Shown: piece by piece, positions 35,926 through 45,244 of the stretch
How positions within the stretch are numbered: the first letter of the stretch is position 1
How the letters are laid out: every line of letters begins with the position of its first letter
From: Hyunsoonleella ulvae
Lineage (GTDB): Bacteria; Bacteroidota; Bacteroidia; Flavobacteriales; Flavobacteriaceae
DNA: 64,000 nucleotides
Direction of reading: 5' to 3'
Assembly (NCBI RefSeq): GCF_016827605.1
Contig: NZ_JAEPJQ010000001.1
Location: 372,001-436,000, forward strand
Notes under the pieces: model-generated
Database searches by the model: none
Seen by the model: the letters and a program-made list of their open reading frames with translations, nothing else
What the model was told of the DNA's origin: nothing
Translations under genes and position numbers: made by a program

Positions 35926-37629
35926 ATGCTTCTAATCATATTAAAATCTATTATCTGTTTAGCTGTATTTATGATATTCTACAAACTGGCTTTAGAGAAT
36001 ACAAATGCTCACACCTTAAAAAGATTTTACTTGTTAAGTATTGTCGCAGTATCTATTGCAATACCTCTTATAACACTAGTAAAATACGTTGACCCCTCGA
36101 TAACTCTCAATACTAAAAACTTATTCCCCATAAAACAAGACATAGAGCAACAGATAATCAATAATTATACTAATCCAGTAGATTATGTATCAATTATTTT
36201 ATGGGCAATATATTACTTAGGCGCTATACTTTTTTTATTTAGATTCTTAAAAAACATATCTACTCTTGTCAAAAAGATAAAAACATCCCCAAAAACAAAA
36301 GTAGGCAATGTATGTATTGTACTATCAAAGGATAGCTCACTTCCCCACACGTTTTTCAATTATATTTTTTTAAATAAAAATGACTATGAGAAAAATGATA
36401 TTGATAAAGGAGTTTTTTTACATGAACAAACCCACGCCATACAAAAGCATTCAGTTGACATATTAGCAATAGAAATTGTACAGGTTATATTTTGGTTTAA
36501 CCCATTATTAATTTTACTTAAAAGATATATTAAGCTAAATCATGAGTTTTTAGCAGATAAAGCAGTATTATCTAGCGGAATTAGTACTTCAGAATACCAA
36601 AAGACACTCCTTTCTTTTTCATCAAACATAAAATATCCAACATTGGTCAATCCAATAAATTATTCATCACTCAAAAAACGATTTAAAATTATGAAAACAC
36701 AAACTTCAAAATCTAAACTTCTTCTAAAAGCACTTCTGTTACTACCTCTATGTATTATTTCTGTCTATGGATTTAGCCAAAAAGAAACAATTATAAAATC
36801 AAATAATTCCAATGTTGTAAATGGATTAACAATTAAGGACATTCAACTCATTATAAAAAATGAAGACGATTTAGTATTAAATGGTAACAAAGTAACCATT
36901 GAAAATTTAAAAGACGAAGTAAATAAATTAAATCCATTGTTAGATAATAAACAGAAACAGTATTTTTTATTTGCATACCTACTCATGGAGGATGACAAGT
37001 TGTATCCTTACACAAAAAAAATCTCAAACTTCTTAAGTTTAAACTGCGACATTAAGTCTTCTCAAATCGTAATTGTTAATGGTTTTAATCATCTTAATTT
37101 ATACAAAAGTCCATTTAATGGTAAAACAACAATAGAAGCCCAAGAGATCTTAGATAAACAGACCATAAACTTTACACCTTCAACTAAACAAGGTCCGTGG
37201 AAACTTAAAGTTGGCTTCAACACAGCAGATTTTACATTAAATAATAATCTTGACACCAATAAAAGCATCAACCAACAAGATATAAACGAATACAATAATT
37301 TGGTTGAAAAATTTAATAATTTATCTGATCATGAAAAAGTTGTAAAAGTCACAGATTTTTCAAGGTTACATGAGTTGTACCGCTTAATACCTCAAAACAA
37401 AAAAGCAGATCTCAAACCTTTCCCAGATTTTCTTACCCCACCAAAATCTGATGAAGAAATAATAATCGAAATGATTGAGAAAGGTGTAACTTGTTTTTTT
37501 AACGATAAAAAAATTGATGCTGAAAAAGCTATTTCCATCATAAAAAATAACAGACTCTTAAAAGCAACAACTAAACATGAAAACGGAGTAAGTATTATAA
37601 GTATGTATAGCGAGAGCTATAAAAAATAA
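35926..37629 (+). CDS. BlaR1-like M56-family membrane metallopeptidase
   Basis: A 567-aa protein. N-terminal membrane helices (about 1-20, 33-52, 80-105) surround the M56 domain with zinc motif HEQTH (166-170) and a downstream LNHEFLADKAV segment. A further helix follows (about 265-285), then a periplasmic C-terminal region (about 290-567) of no recognised type, which probably senses a signal. In BlaR/MecR systems the peptidase inactivates the BlaI-type repressor after sensing. There is no penicillin-binding domain, so the inducer is unknown and need not be a beta-lactam. Confidence 0.85.
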   Translation: MLLIILKSIICLAVFMIFYKLALENTNAHTLKRFYLLSIVAVSIAIPLITLVKYVDPSITLNTKNLFPIKQDIEQQIINNYTNPVDYVSIILWAIYYLGAILFLFRFLKNISTLVKKIKTSPKTKVGNVCIVLSKDSSLPHTFFNYIFLNKNDYEKNDIDKGVFLHEQTHAIQKHSVDILAIEIVQVIFWFNPLLILLKRYIKLNHEFLADKAVLSSGISTSEYQKTLLSFSSNIKYPTLVNPINYSSLKKRFKIMKTQTSKSKLLLKALLLLPLCIISVYGFSQKETIIKSNNSNVVNGLTIKDIQLIIKNEDDLVLNGNKVTIENLKDEVNKLNPLLDNKQKQYFLFAYLLMEDDKLYPYTKKISNFLSLNCDIKSSQIVIVNGFNHLNLYKSPFNGKTTIEAQEILDKQTINFTPSTKQGPWKLKVGFNTADFTLNNNLDTNKSINQQDINEYNNLVEKFNNLSDHEKVVKVTDFSRLHELYRLIPQNKKADLKPFPDFLTPPKSDEEIIIEMIEKGVTCFFNDKKIDAEKAISIIKNNRLLKATTKHENGVSIISMYSESYKK

Positions 37630-37678
37630 GCACAACTCACATAGAGTTTTAATTTCCCCAAAAAAAATGTAACAAAAT

Positions 37679-37739
37679 AAACGCTTTAACGTTCTAATAG
37701 TCAATCAATCAAAAAACTATCAGATATGTTAAAGCGTTT
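37679..37739 (+). promoter_or_regulatory. long hairpin overlapping the DUF4407 start codon
   Basis: Perfect 12-base arms AAACGCTTTAAC (37679-37690) and GTTAAAGCGTTT (37728-37739), with a 37-base loop. The right arm starts at the G of the ATG and is followed by five further T. The form is terminator-like and would also occlude the start of translation. Confidence 0.55.
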
Positions 37740-38826
37740 TTTTATTATCTGCTCTGGAGCAGATACCGACATCTTACAACAATGCTCCAAAGGGGAACAA
37801 AATAAATACGCAGGTATTGGAGCTACCGTTTTCTTTACTGCAATTATGGCATTTATAGCTGCTGGCTATGCCCTTTATACTGTTTTCGACAATCTATTTA
37901 CAGCTGTGTTCTTTGGTTTAATCTGGGGGTTGCTCATATTTAATCTAGACAGATATATTGTTTCTACCATTAAAAAAACAAATAATACTATTGATGAATT
38001 TATTCAAGCTACTCCCAGAATAATTTTAGCAATAATTATAGCTATTGTAATTGCAAAACCTTTGGAATTAAAAATTTTTGAAAAGGAAATTAATCAAGTC
38101 CTTTTAGAAGAAAAAAATGCTATGACATTGGCTAATCAAAACCAAATAGCTGCACAATACACTCCAGAAATAGACGCTTTAAGTTCAGAAATAACAAACC
38201 TTAAAGATGAGATTACGGCAAAAGAAATTGAAGTAAACAATCTATACGATGTTTATATTTCTGAAGCTGAAGGTACAGCAGGTACCAAACTACTAGGAAA
38301 AGGTCCTGTGTACAAAGAAAAAAGAGAAAAACATGATGCTGCACTTCTTGATTTACAGACCTTAAAAGAAAAAAACAAAACCAAGATACTGGAAGCAGAA
38401 ACTAAAATTACCGAATTAAAAGGCAGTTACAACACCAAAGTAATCAATACCCAACCTATTATATCTAATTTTGACGGTTTAATGGCACGTATTAATGCAT
38501 TAGATAAATTGCCATGGCTACCATCATTCTTTATTTTCTTGTTATTTTTAGCTATTGAAACAGCCCCTATTTTCGCAAAGCTACTGGCGCCCAAAGGGAT
38601 TTATGATTTTAATTTAGAAGACCAAGAAGATACCGTAAAAAATATCATCCTACAGCATAAAAACCAAAGAACTGCAATGGTAAGTACAGAAAATGCCATT
38701 GATGACCGTGTATATACCAATATTAAGACTGATGAAGAGCTTTATAAATACAAACACAAAAAAGCTCACGATTTCATACAACTAAAGGCCGATGCATTTT
38801 ACAAAAAACAAAAATCGGCTTTATAA
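37726..38826 (+). CDS. DUF4407 membrane protein
   Basis: A 366-aa DUF4407 protein: two N-terminal helices (about 30-75, GIGATVFFTAIMAFIAAGY and the next), a conserved NLDRYIVSTIKK segment, a third helix (about 95-112), a long coiled coil (about 125-250), a fourth helix (about 267-285, LPWLPSFFIFLLFLAIET) and a charged C-terminal tail. The family function is unknown. It appears to be transcribed alone, about 100 bases after the M56 gene. A terminator-like hairpin covers its start codon. Confidence 0.88.
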   Translation: MLKRFFIICSGADTDILQQCSKGEQNKYAGIGATVFFTAIMAFIAAGYALYTVFDNLFTAVFFGLIWGLLIFNLDRYIVSTIKKTNNTIDEFIQATPRIILAIIIAIVIAKPLELKIFEKEINQVLLEEKNAMTLANQNQIAAQYTPEIDALSSEITNLKDEITAKEIEVNNLYDVYISEAEGTAGTKLLGKGPVYKEKREKHDAALLDLQTLKEKNKTKILEAETKITELKGSYNTKVINTQPIISNFDGLMARINALDKLPWLPSFFIFLLFLAIETAPIFAKLLAPKGIYDFNLEDQEDTVKNIILQHKNQRTAMVSTENAIDDRVYTNIKTDEELYKYKHKKAHDFIQLKADAFYKKQKSAL

Positions 38827-38829
38827 TTA

Positions 38830-39111
38830 TCAAGAAGCTACTTTGTAAGACTGAAAGTAATCGTAAAGCTCCTTACAGCCTACCCCCACAATTGTAAATT
38901 CTTTTTGAAGATTTTTTGCATAAAAATAAGCGTTCCTAAAACTTTCTACGGCATGGGCATCAATAGCTTCCAAAGCATCAATACTAACAGTAAGTTTATG
39001 GTTTGCGTCTATCGCATCGTAGATTTTCTTTTTAAAAACTGAGGTGTTACTTTTGTTTAGAACTCCTTTTAGTTTAAAAAAATTATTGCAAGTAGTAATT
39101 TTTAAATCCAT
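38830..39111 (-). CDS. STAS-domain protein, paralog 1
   Basis: A 93-aa single STAS-like domain: MDLKITTCNNFFKLKG strand, VSIDALEAIDAHAVESF (the anti-anti-sigma type loop and helix, without an obvious phosphorylatable Ser) and IVGVGCKELYDYF. Such domains act as regulatory binding modules, for example anti-sigma antagonists or MlaB-like subunits. It is a close paralog of the gene at 39265-39543, and both start MDL and end with a GCKELYD segment. It ends 3 bases from the convergent DUF4407 gene. Confidence 0.75.
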   Translation of the reverse strand: MDLKITTCNNFFKLKGVLNKSNTSVFKKKIYDAIDANHKLTVSIDALEAIDAHAVESFRNAYFYAKNLQKEFTIVGVGCKELYDYFQSYKVAS

Positions 39112-39264
39112 ACAACAAATGTATTTTATCGATAAATTTGGGTTTTAATCGAAAAATTTATTTGCTAAGTTAAAAAAATATTTTAAAATTCCTACTTTTT
39201 TATACAGAATCCTGTTTTTATAACATACTCCTATACAACGTGAAGTTTAAAAATTCACGCATTC

Positions 39265-39543
39265 TTATGCTGCCTCGAAAGATTTAAAATGGTCATAAAG
39301 TTCTTTACATCCCAGACCAACGATGGATAACTGCTTATTTATCTTTAAAGATTCAGTATGTAAATCAGCTAGAGCATTTACACCAAAACGGTCCACACTC
39401 TCCAACCCTTCTACACTGATAGTAAGGCTATCAAATTTCCTGAATGCTTCTTGGAATTCTAAACGAAATGATTCAACGTTATTTTTGTTTAGAATACCTT
39501 TTAATTTGAAGAAATTATTACAACTAGTAATTCTTAAATCCAT
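39265..39543 (-). CDS. STAS-domain protein, paralog 2
   Basis: A 92-aa STAS-like domain protein, colinear with paralog 1 over the whole length (shared NNFFKLKG, LNK, GLGCKELYDHF). The central segment differs (VEGLESVDRFGVNALADL). It has its own upstream region, which shares the block CCCAAATTTAT with that of paralog 1, so the duplication included the promoter. No anti-sigma or kinase partner gene is beside it. Confidence 0.75.
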   Translation of the reverse strand: MDLRITSCNNFFKLKGILNKNNVESFRLEFQEAFRKFDSLTISVEGLESVDRFGVNALADLHTESLKINKQLSIVGLGCKELYDHFKSFEAA

Positions 39544-39761
39544 AATACATAATTTTTAATTCAACAATAAATTTGGGCTATTAATCAATTGACTTAGGCT
39601 GTAAATATAGATACTAAAATCATACATATAAGTATTTTTCGATAAACCTATTTTTACTCACGTTGAAAGTATCTTTGATGTCAATTTCATCGACGAGATA
39701 CAACATTGGCATGATTTTTTATTTACTTTTACCGAAGAATTACTATTGCACACCTACAGTT

Positions 39762-40193
39762 ATGAGAAAATTAATTACACTTTTTTGTTTTTTAGCTTTT
39801 GGTATTACCCATGCGCAGATTAATAAAGACTCTGACATAAAAGCTATTAATAAGGTATTAAAAAAACAACGCATTGCCTGGTCTAACAATGATATTGAAG
39901 GGTATATGGAAGGCTATTGGAAAAGTGACTCCTTGGCTTTTTACGGCAACAAAGGCGTAACCTATGGCTGGGAAAATACACTAGACCATTATTTAACCTA
40001 TTATCCTACGGCAGCTTACACTGGTAAATTAAGCTTTAAAATAAATGCGGTAAACAATATAGCTCCAGATGCTTATTATGTTTTAGGGGAATATCATATT
40101 AAAAGGGAGGTTGGTAATGCCGACGGCTTCTTTATGTTAGTGTTTAAAAAGATTAATGGAGATTGGAAAATTATTGCAGATACTTCTACATAA
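39762..40193 (+). CDS. secreted DUF4440/SnoaL-like (NTF2 fold) protein
   Basis: A 143-aa protein with a signal peptide (about 1-19, MRKLITLFCFLAFGITHAQ) and an NTF2-like domain with the DUF4440 pattern: KKQRIAWSNNDIEGYMEGYW at the first helix and DGFFMLVFKKINGDWKIIAD at the last strands. The family includes enzymes and binding proteins, and the ligand is unknown. The ATG at 39762 is chosen because it gives the signal peptide; a frame opening at 39663 has no such feature. Confidence 0.82.
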   Translation: MRKLITLFCFLAFGITHAQINKDSDIKAINKVLKKQRIAWSNNDIEGYMEGYWKSDSLAFYGNKGVTYGWENTLDHYLTYYPTAAYTGKLSFKINAVNNIAPDAYYVLGEYHIKREVGNADGFFMLVFKKINGDWKIIADTST

Positions 40194-40349
40194 TTCTTAT
40201 CCATTAATTCATGAAACAATATAGCTATAAGGTACTATTGATGATAGTATTAGTATTATAACTATTTAAGGATTAGTAACGGGAAAGTTTTTGTTTTTGG
40301 TTATAATGTTTCCATTTGGGGTAGGTTTATTTAAAAAGAAAATCAATAA

Positions 40350-40928
40350 TTATGTTTTCTTTACATAGTCGGTAATAATTACGATTTGTTGTCCACCTAC
40401 TTTACCCTCTATATAATTGGCATTTTCGTAATCTAAACGAATATTGCGAACTGTTGTTCCTTGCTTAGCTACCATACTAGTTCCTTTAACTTTTAAGTCT
40501 TTTATAAGTACAACAGCATTACCGTTTTCTAAAACAACCCCATTTACATCTCTGTGTATAATCTTCTCGCTATCATCTTTATCCTCGCCTGTAGCTCTTG
40601 CTAGTGCTAATGCTTCACCATCTAAATACATCATATCCAGCAAATCCTGAGGCCACCCTTCATTTCTAAGTCTTTGTAACAAACGCCAAGATATGATTTG
40701 AACTGCTACATGTTCGTTCCACATACTTTCGTTTAAACACCTCCAATGATTGGGGTTCATGTCTACATCTCCTTGTATTTGTTTTAAACAGGTTTCACAA
40801 ACCAAAATAGCGTTATCAGCATTTTTATTTAAAGATGGCGGAATTGTATATTGACTTAGATGCTCTTTTGAAGTACACAATTCGCAAGAATTACCACTTC
40901 TATCTTTTAGGGTTTGAAGCACACTCAT
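40350..40928 (-). CDS. PhnA/YjdM-family protein
   Basis: A 192-aa protein with two N-terminal Cys pairs (CELC, about 15-18, and CETC, about 44-47) forming a zinc ribbon, and a C-terminal PhnA domain (DVNGVVLENGNAVVLIKDLKVKG and VRNIRL). Although named after phosphonate use, the family has no confirmed catalytic role. It is convergent with the DUF4440 gene and separated from the MmcQ gene by about 50 bases. Confidence 0.85.
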   Translation of the reverse strand: MSVLQTLKDRSGNSCELCTSKEHLSQYTIPPSLNKNADNAILVCETCLKQIQGDVDMNPNHWRCLNESMWNEHVAVQIISWRLLQRLRNEGWPQDLLDMMYLDGEALALARATGEDKDDSEKIIHRDVNGVVLENGNAVVLIKDLKVKGTSMVAKQGTTVRNIRLDYENANYIEGKVGGQQIVIITDYVKKT

Positions 40929-40977
40929 ATTCGCTTGGTTTGTTTTTACAATGATAAGGCTTTTACATCCACAAAAC

Positions 40978-41352
40978 CTAGTCTTCTATAGTATTAAGTT
41001 GTTCCCGCATTTTCTTGGTCATACCTTTAATTACCATTTCGTAAGAATGATCTATTAAATCTTTAATGAGTTGTGGCTGTAACTCACCTTCATGAATATA
41101 CAACGTATTCCAGTGCTTTTTACTCATGTGGTATCCTGGGCGAATGCTATTGTGTTGTTCACGTAAAGTTTCAGAATATTCAGGATCCGCTTTTAAGTTT
41201 ATAGCGGCCTCGCCGCGTTCCCACCATTTTAAAGAAGCCAAAGCAAACATTTTACCTAAAACTTTAAATACTAAAGTATCTTCATCAAAAGGAAAATCTT
41301 CAGTGGTTCCTTTTTTACTTAAGCAATATGCTCTTATTTGTTCTATGTTCAT
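40978..41352 (-). CDS. MmcQ/YjbR-family protein
   Basis: A 124-aa protein of the MmcQ/YjbR (CyaY-like fold) family: the start NIEQIRAYCLSKKGTTEDFPF and the conserved GYHMSKKHWNTLYI (about 72-85) are diagnostic. It is thought to bind DNA, but its role is unclear. It overlaps the GNAT gene by 4 bases and is the last gene of the hemW operon. Confidence 0.88.
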   Translation of the reverse strand: MNIEQIRAYCLSKKGTTEDFPFDEDTLVFKVLGKMFALASLKWWERGEAAINLKADPEYSETLREQHNSIRPGYHMSKKHWNTLYIHEGELQPQLIKDLIDHSYEMVIKGMTKKMREQLNTIED

Positions 41353-41753
41353 TTTAACAATCGCTCCATTACTTTATCTGGATGTTTTAACTCAGTAAAT
41401 CCATACTGCTTATATAAACCATGAGCATCAGCTGTTTTTAACATCCAAACGCTACAGTTTTGCAGTTTCTCATCTTTAATTACAGTATCTATTAATTGTT
41501 TAGAGTAGCCATTTCCACGGTACTCTGGTAAAACAAAAACATCCATAAGGTAGGCAAAAACCACATAATCAGTAGCTACTCTGGCAAATCCTATTTGTTT
41601 CTCGTCAATGTAAACACCAAAACACAAACAATGTTCTATTGATGTTTTAACTTCATCGTAAGTTCTTCCTTTTGCCCAATAACTCTCGGTTAGAAAACCA
41701 TGTATTACATCTAATTGAAGCTTACTTTTATCTGTAGAGATTTCTACTATCAC
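41349..41753 (-). CDS. GNAT-family N-acetyltransferase
   Basis: A 134-aa acetyltransferase. The acetyl-CoA loop is visible as VLPEYRGNGYSKQLI (about 77-91), preceded by the VFAYLMDVFV strand. The substrate is unknown. It overlaps both neighbours by 4 bases. Confidence 0.88.
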   Translation of the reverse strand: MIVEISTDKSKLQLDVIHGFLTESYWAKGRTYDEVKTSIEHCLCFGVYIDEKQIGFARVATDYVVFAYLMDVFVLPEYRGNGYSKQLIDTVIKDEKLQNCSVWMLKTADAHGLYKQYGFTELKHPDKVMERLLK

Positions 41754-42358
41754 CCTAATTTCTTTATATGATTATTCTCAATTTGTAAGGCTGAATAGTC
41801 CAACTTCCATCCAATGGTCTCTACAATAGTTTCAATCAACAAAATAGTTTCTAAGGCTTCTTGTTGTGCTATTTGTATTAAGCCACTTTCAGGAATCTTC
41901 GCCTTAATATGTACCTTGGCCTCATTATGCAAATCTGTTAAATCACTAGCCTCGAACTTATTAAAATAACCATCAGATTTATCATAATAATTTAAATTGG
42001 TTTCAATGGATAGTACCTCTGGCTGTGGAAATTTCTCTAAGATTATCCTCTTCTTATCTGTATCTGATATCAGCTGAATTTTAGATAAATCATACCCCAC
42101 ATGGGCTTTAGCATTAATTACCACCAAAGCCTTCTTCTTGCTCGAAATTAATTTTAAAAACTTTTGTTTTACATCTTCATAATGGTAAATCTCTGCAAAA
42201 TCGCCTTCAACAGTAATAAATTTACATACTTTTTTAATCTTATTTAATAAAATAGTAGACTGTGCATTAACCAATTGTTTTTTCTTAAACGATTTTACAA
42301 TGGTTACGACTCCAAGAGTAACTAAAATTGCTACGATTATTGCTATAAAAATTTCCAT
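41750..42358 (-). CDS. DUF4230 membrane-anchored protein
   Basis: A 202-aa protein with one N-terminal membrane helix (about 3-22) and a DUF4230 domain, recognisable by AHVGYDLSKIQL and by KFPQPEVLSIETNLNYYD. The rest is exposed outside the membrane. The function is unknown. It directly abuts the cyclase-family gene and overlaps the GNAT gene by 4 bases. Confidence 0.85.
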   Translation of the reverse strand: MEIFIAIIVAILVTLGVVTIVKSFKKKQLVNAQSTILLNKIKKVCKFITVEGDFAEIYHYEDVKQKFLKLISSKKKALVVINAKAHVGYDLSKIQLISDTDKKRIILEKFPQPEVLSIETNLNYYDKSDGYFNKFEASDLTDLHNEAKVHIKAKIPESGLIQIAQQEALETILLIETIVETIGWKLDYSALQIENNHIKKLG

Positions 42359-43108
42359 TTACTCAATAACTTTATATAATACGGGTTTACTTGGTGTAGC
42401 GTCGTTTTCAAAAGGCGCGATTTGTAAATTTAAAATATACTTCCCATCTTCTATAGGATTGGGCACATAAATAAATTCTGTAATGGTAGCGTCCAAACGT
42501 AACTTTCCTTTGGTATTCCAAAATGCGTTATGTGCTAATAATTGACACTCATCTTTTTCTTTATCCACACTAGGTAAATCTATTAAAAGGTGTTTTATGC
42601 CTTTTTGTTTTAGGTAAATTGCCGTTTCTTCCAACAGATAGGTAGGATTGGTATTAGAATATTGCCTTGTTAGTTTTTCTAGAGTATTTGGCATAGTGCG
42701 AATCACAATCGCATCCCTTTTTTTATTACCCAAGGCAAATCGTATTTGCTTTTTAGAAATCACAAAGTCCTCTCCCAATTTTTCGGGAGCTACCGTAACC
42801 ACTTCTGATAAAAAAAAGAAGTGTTTTAGATTTTTATTAATGGAATAGACCTCTTCTGTAATATGGCCTACACATTCGGTATGGGTGCCATGTGCATGAG
42901 GGTTAAACTCAATATTATTAAAGTTAATACAAGCGCCATCTTTTACACTTGCTATCCAATTTTCGTCTTTAGCGGGTGTTATTTTAGGCGCATCAACATA
43001 CCACGCATTTACATTGTCTTTTGATGCGCGAAGTGGCATGGAAATATCCAATGGTTTAGATAAATCGATCTGTAACTTGCTAGAATTGTATTGTATTGTT
43101 GCTATCAA
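42359..43108 (-). CDS. cyclase-family metal-dependent hydrolase
   Basis: A 249-aa protein of the cyclase/kynurenine formamidase-like family, with the metal site NPHAHGTHTECVGH (about 68-81). It hydrolyses amides, lactones or related bonds in various pathways; no tryptophan genes are nearby, so the substrate is open. It overlaps hemW by 4 bases. It is only distantly similar to the second cyclase-family gene at 61708. Confidence 0.85.
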   Translation of the reverse strand: MIATIQYNSSKLQIDLSKPLDISMPLRASKDNVNAWYVDAPKITPAKDENWIASVKDGACINFNNIEFNPHAHGTHTECVGHITEEVYSINKNLKHFFFLSEVVTVAPEKLGEDFVISKKQIRFALGNKKRDAIVIRTMPNTLEKLTRQYSNTNPTYLLEETAIYLKQKGIKHLLIDLPSVDKEKDECQLLAHNAFWNTKGKLRLDATITEFIYVPNPIEDGKYILNLQIAPFENDATPSKPVLYKVIE

Positions 43109-44238
43109 GATAGATTTAATTTAAAAAGATTAGAGGCTATGCCATCACTTAAAAATTTACCTTTTTTTGTGGTTAAAAGTTTATCATCATCAATATACAA
43201 CAAATGTTCATTTATAAAAACTTCGGCTTGCTGTAGTAGGTATGCCTTGTAGACCTTACCAAAATCTTTTTCTACCTTATGTAGTGATACACCCCAAATT
43301 GTTCTAAGCCCTGTCATAACATATTCGTTAAACTTATCAGTTAAGGAAAGCGTTTCTACTTCTAAAGGCAATTTGTTTTGTTGAATACTCTTTATATACT
43401 TTATATTGTTGGACACATTCCAGCTACGTTGGTCACTGTTAAAAGAATGTGCAGAAGGTCCAATACCTAAATATGGTTTTCCTTGCCAATATGCTGAGTT
43501 ATTTTTACTAAAACAGTCTGGTTTGCCAAAATTGGACAGTTCGTAATTAACAAAGCCTTTTGCTTCAAGTTTTTCTACTAATATTTGAAATTGCGCTTCA
43601 GCCAATGCGTCATCCACATTATTTATAAGTCCTTTTTTTATGAAAGATTCTAGTGCGGTTTTAGGTTCTACAGTAAGCGCATAGCATGAAATATGCGGTA
43701 CATTAAACGACAGTGCTGTTTCTATATTCTCAATCCACTCCGCATTACTCAAACCTGGTATACCATAAATTAAATCTACAGAAATATTTTTGAAATACTT
43801 TGTTGCTTCATACAAACTTGCCTTTGCTTCATTTGCATTGTGTGCACGATTCATCAGTTTTAAATCTCTTTCAAAAAAAGATTGAACACCAATACTTAAT
43901 CTGTTAATTCGAGTAGTTGCTAAATCGTTTACTTGTTTGGTTGTTAAATCGTCTGGATTAGCTTCTAAAGTAATTTCTGGATCTTTAACCACTTTAAAAT
44001 TGTTATAAACTGCATCAACTAACAACTGTATATCGTTTTTAGTTAAAAGCGAAGGTGTGCCTCCTCCAAAATATATAGTTTCTACTGTTTTATTTTGAAG
44101 TTCGTCTTGTCTCAAAATTAGTTCTTGAACTAAACATTGAATAAGTTCTTCTTTCTTTTTTAATGACGTAGAAAAATGAAAATCGCAATAATAACATGCT
44201 TGTTTGCAAAAGGGTATATGAATATAGATTCCGGCCAT
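43105..44238 (-). CDS. hemW: HemW-type radical SAM heme chaperone
   Basis: A 377-aa radical SAM protein. The iron-sulfur motif CKQACYYC (Cys11, Cys15, Cys18) has the HemW spacing, followed by FGGGTPS and a C-terminal HemW domain. The start AGIYIHIPFC and the SIGVQSF segment are typical. HemW inserts heme into respiratory proteins and is distinct from HemN. It is the first gene of a five-gene operon, and its ATG stands directly at the end of a terminator-like U-run from the upstream gene. Confidence 0.93.
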   Translation of the reverse strand: MAGIYIHIPFCKQACYYCDFHFSTSLKKKEELIQCLVQELILRQDELQNKTVETIYFGGGTPSLLTKNDIQLLVDAVYNNFKVVKDPEITLEANPDDLTTKQVNDLATTRINRLSIGVQSFFERDLKLMNRAHNANEAKASLYEATKYFKNISVDLIYGIPGLSNAEWIENIETALSFNVPHISCYALTVEPKTALESFIKKGLINNVDDALAEAQFQILVEKLEAKGFVNYELSNFGKPDCFSKNNSAYWQGKPYLGIGPSAHSFNSDQRSWNVSNNIKYIKSIQQNKLPLEVETLSLTDKFNEYVMTGLRTIWGVSLHKVEKDFGKVYKAYLLQQAEVFINEHLLYIDDDKLLTTKKGKFLSDGIASNLFKLNLS

Positions 44239-44271
44239 AAAAAAGACAAGATATTAAACTTCTTGTCTTTT
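44237..44271 (-). terminator. Rho-independent terminator upstream of hemW
   Basis: A perfect 10-bp stem AAAAGACAAG / CTTGTCTTTT with an 11-base loop and a T-run on the minus strand. It ends the lipoprotein gene (stop 44297). The T-run joins the hemW ATG with no spacer. Confidence 0.85.
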
Positions 44272-44296
44272 ACAACTTTATAAAATTATTTTTAGA

Positions 44297-45172
44297 TTAA
44301 AATGGATATACATCGTTAATGTAACCGTCAGTAATCTCAATAGTTTCATTTCCATTTACAGCGGTAAGAGAGAACGAACCTTTAATTTGATTAATTCCAA
44401 AACCTGTTAAATGCTCATCAATTTTAAATATCCCAGATGTTTTATATTCAATAAACTCACCTATGCTAGGATCATACCTTGAAAAAGAGATTTTATTGTA
44501 TGTACTATTCTCATCAAACTGGAAACTCCCTATAGAATCAACATCACCATAAATGATAACATAAGATATACTATATTCGTTATCGCTATAGTGGTTATAA
44601 GAACGAGGACTACCAGCAAAACCTCCAGAAGAACTTGAACTAGTAGCATACCAATTGTTCCCATCAACTACGGCAGAAACTTCTAATCCAGATATTTGAG
44701 GCATAATTTCTCTATATTCTACATTAAAACTACCCTCGGCATATCGAGTTTCTGAATCAATATCATATTCATCTTCATATAAATTTCCAGAGAATTTAGC
44801 TGCTACTCTCTTATTAGCTTCATCAATACCTATCAGTTCAAAATTAAAATAGTTAGATTTAAAATATTCGAAAGCCCAGTACGAATTCGGAAATCCACCA
44901 GATCCACTTTCATTAGCAAGTGCAGTTGCTGAACCTAAATTTCCATATACATTGAATTGAACACCAAAACTATCACCACTATCTGTAGTACCAAGAACCT
45001 CCATTGTATTTTCTGATCTTAACGCAGTCCAATTAGAAATATTAACATCTTGGTTTTCAAATTTGTACAAAAAAGAGTCTTTATTATCAATTTCATTAGA
45101 ATTGCTATCACTTGAACAAGAAACAATAAATAAAAACAGAAATAGAGCACTTAACGCGTTTAGAATTTTCAT
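44297..45172 (-). CDS. hypothetical lipoprotein, 291 aa
   Basis: A 291-aa protein with a signal peptide and lipobox (LFIVSC, Cys19) followed by a Ser/Asp/Asn-rich linker typical of Bacteroidota surface lipoproteins. The body is rich in beta-strand and aromatic residues (DUF6252-like in general form), but I cannot assign a family. It is transcribed alone, with a terminator after it. Confidence 0.75.
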   Translation of the reverse strand: MKILNALSALFLFLFIVSCSSDSNSNEIDNKDSFLYKFENQDVNISNWTALRSENTMEVLGTTDSGDSFGVQFNVYGNLGSATALANESGSGGFPNSYWAFEYFKSNYFNFELIGIDEANKRVAAKFSGNLYEDEYDIDSETRYAEGSFNVEYREIMPQISGLEVSAVVDGNNWYATSSSSSGGFAGSPRSYNHYSDNEYSISYVIIYGDVDSIGSFQFDENSTYNKISFSRYDPSIGEFIEYKTSGIFKIDEHLTGFGINQIKGSFSLTAVNGNETIEITDGYINDVYPF

Positions 45173-45244
45173 GTAATTTGGAGTTTAATTCGTTTACCCC
45201 AAATATACCAAAATAACTAACTTAAAAAAGAATAGTCTTACAAA

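Noticed and set aside
35926-37629. A beta-lactam resistance sensor
   Set aside because: The C-terminal region has no SxxK/SxN penicillin-binding motifs in the right order, and no beta-lactamase gene is nearby.
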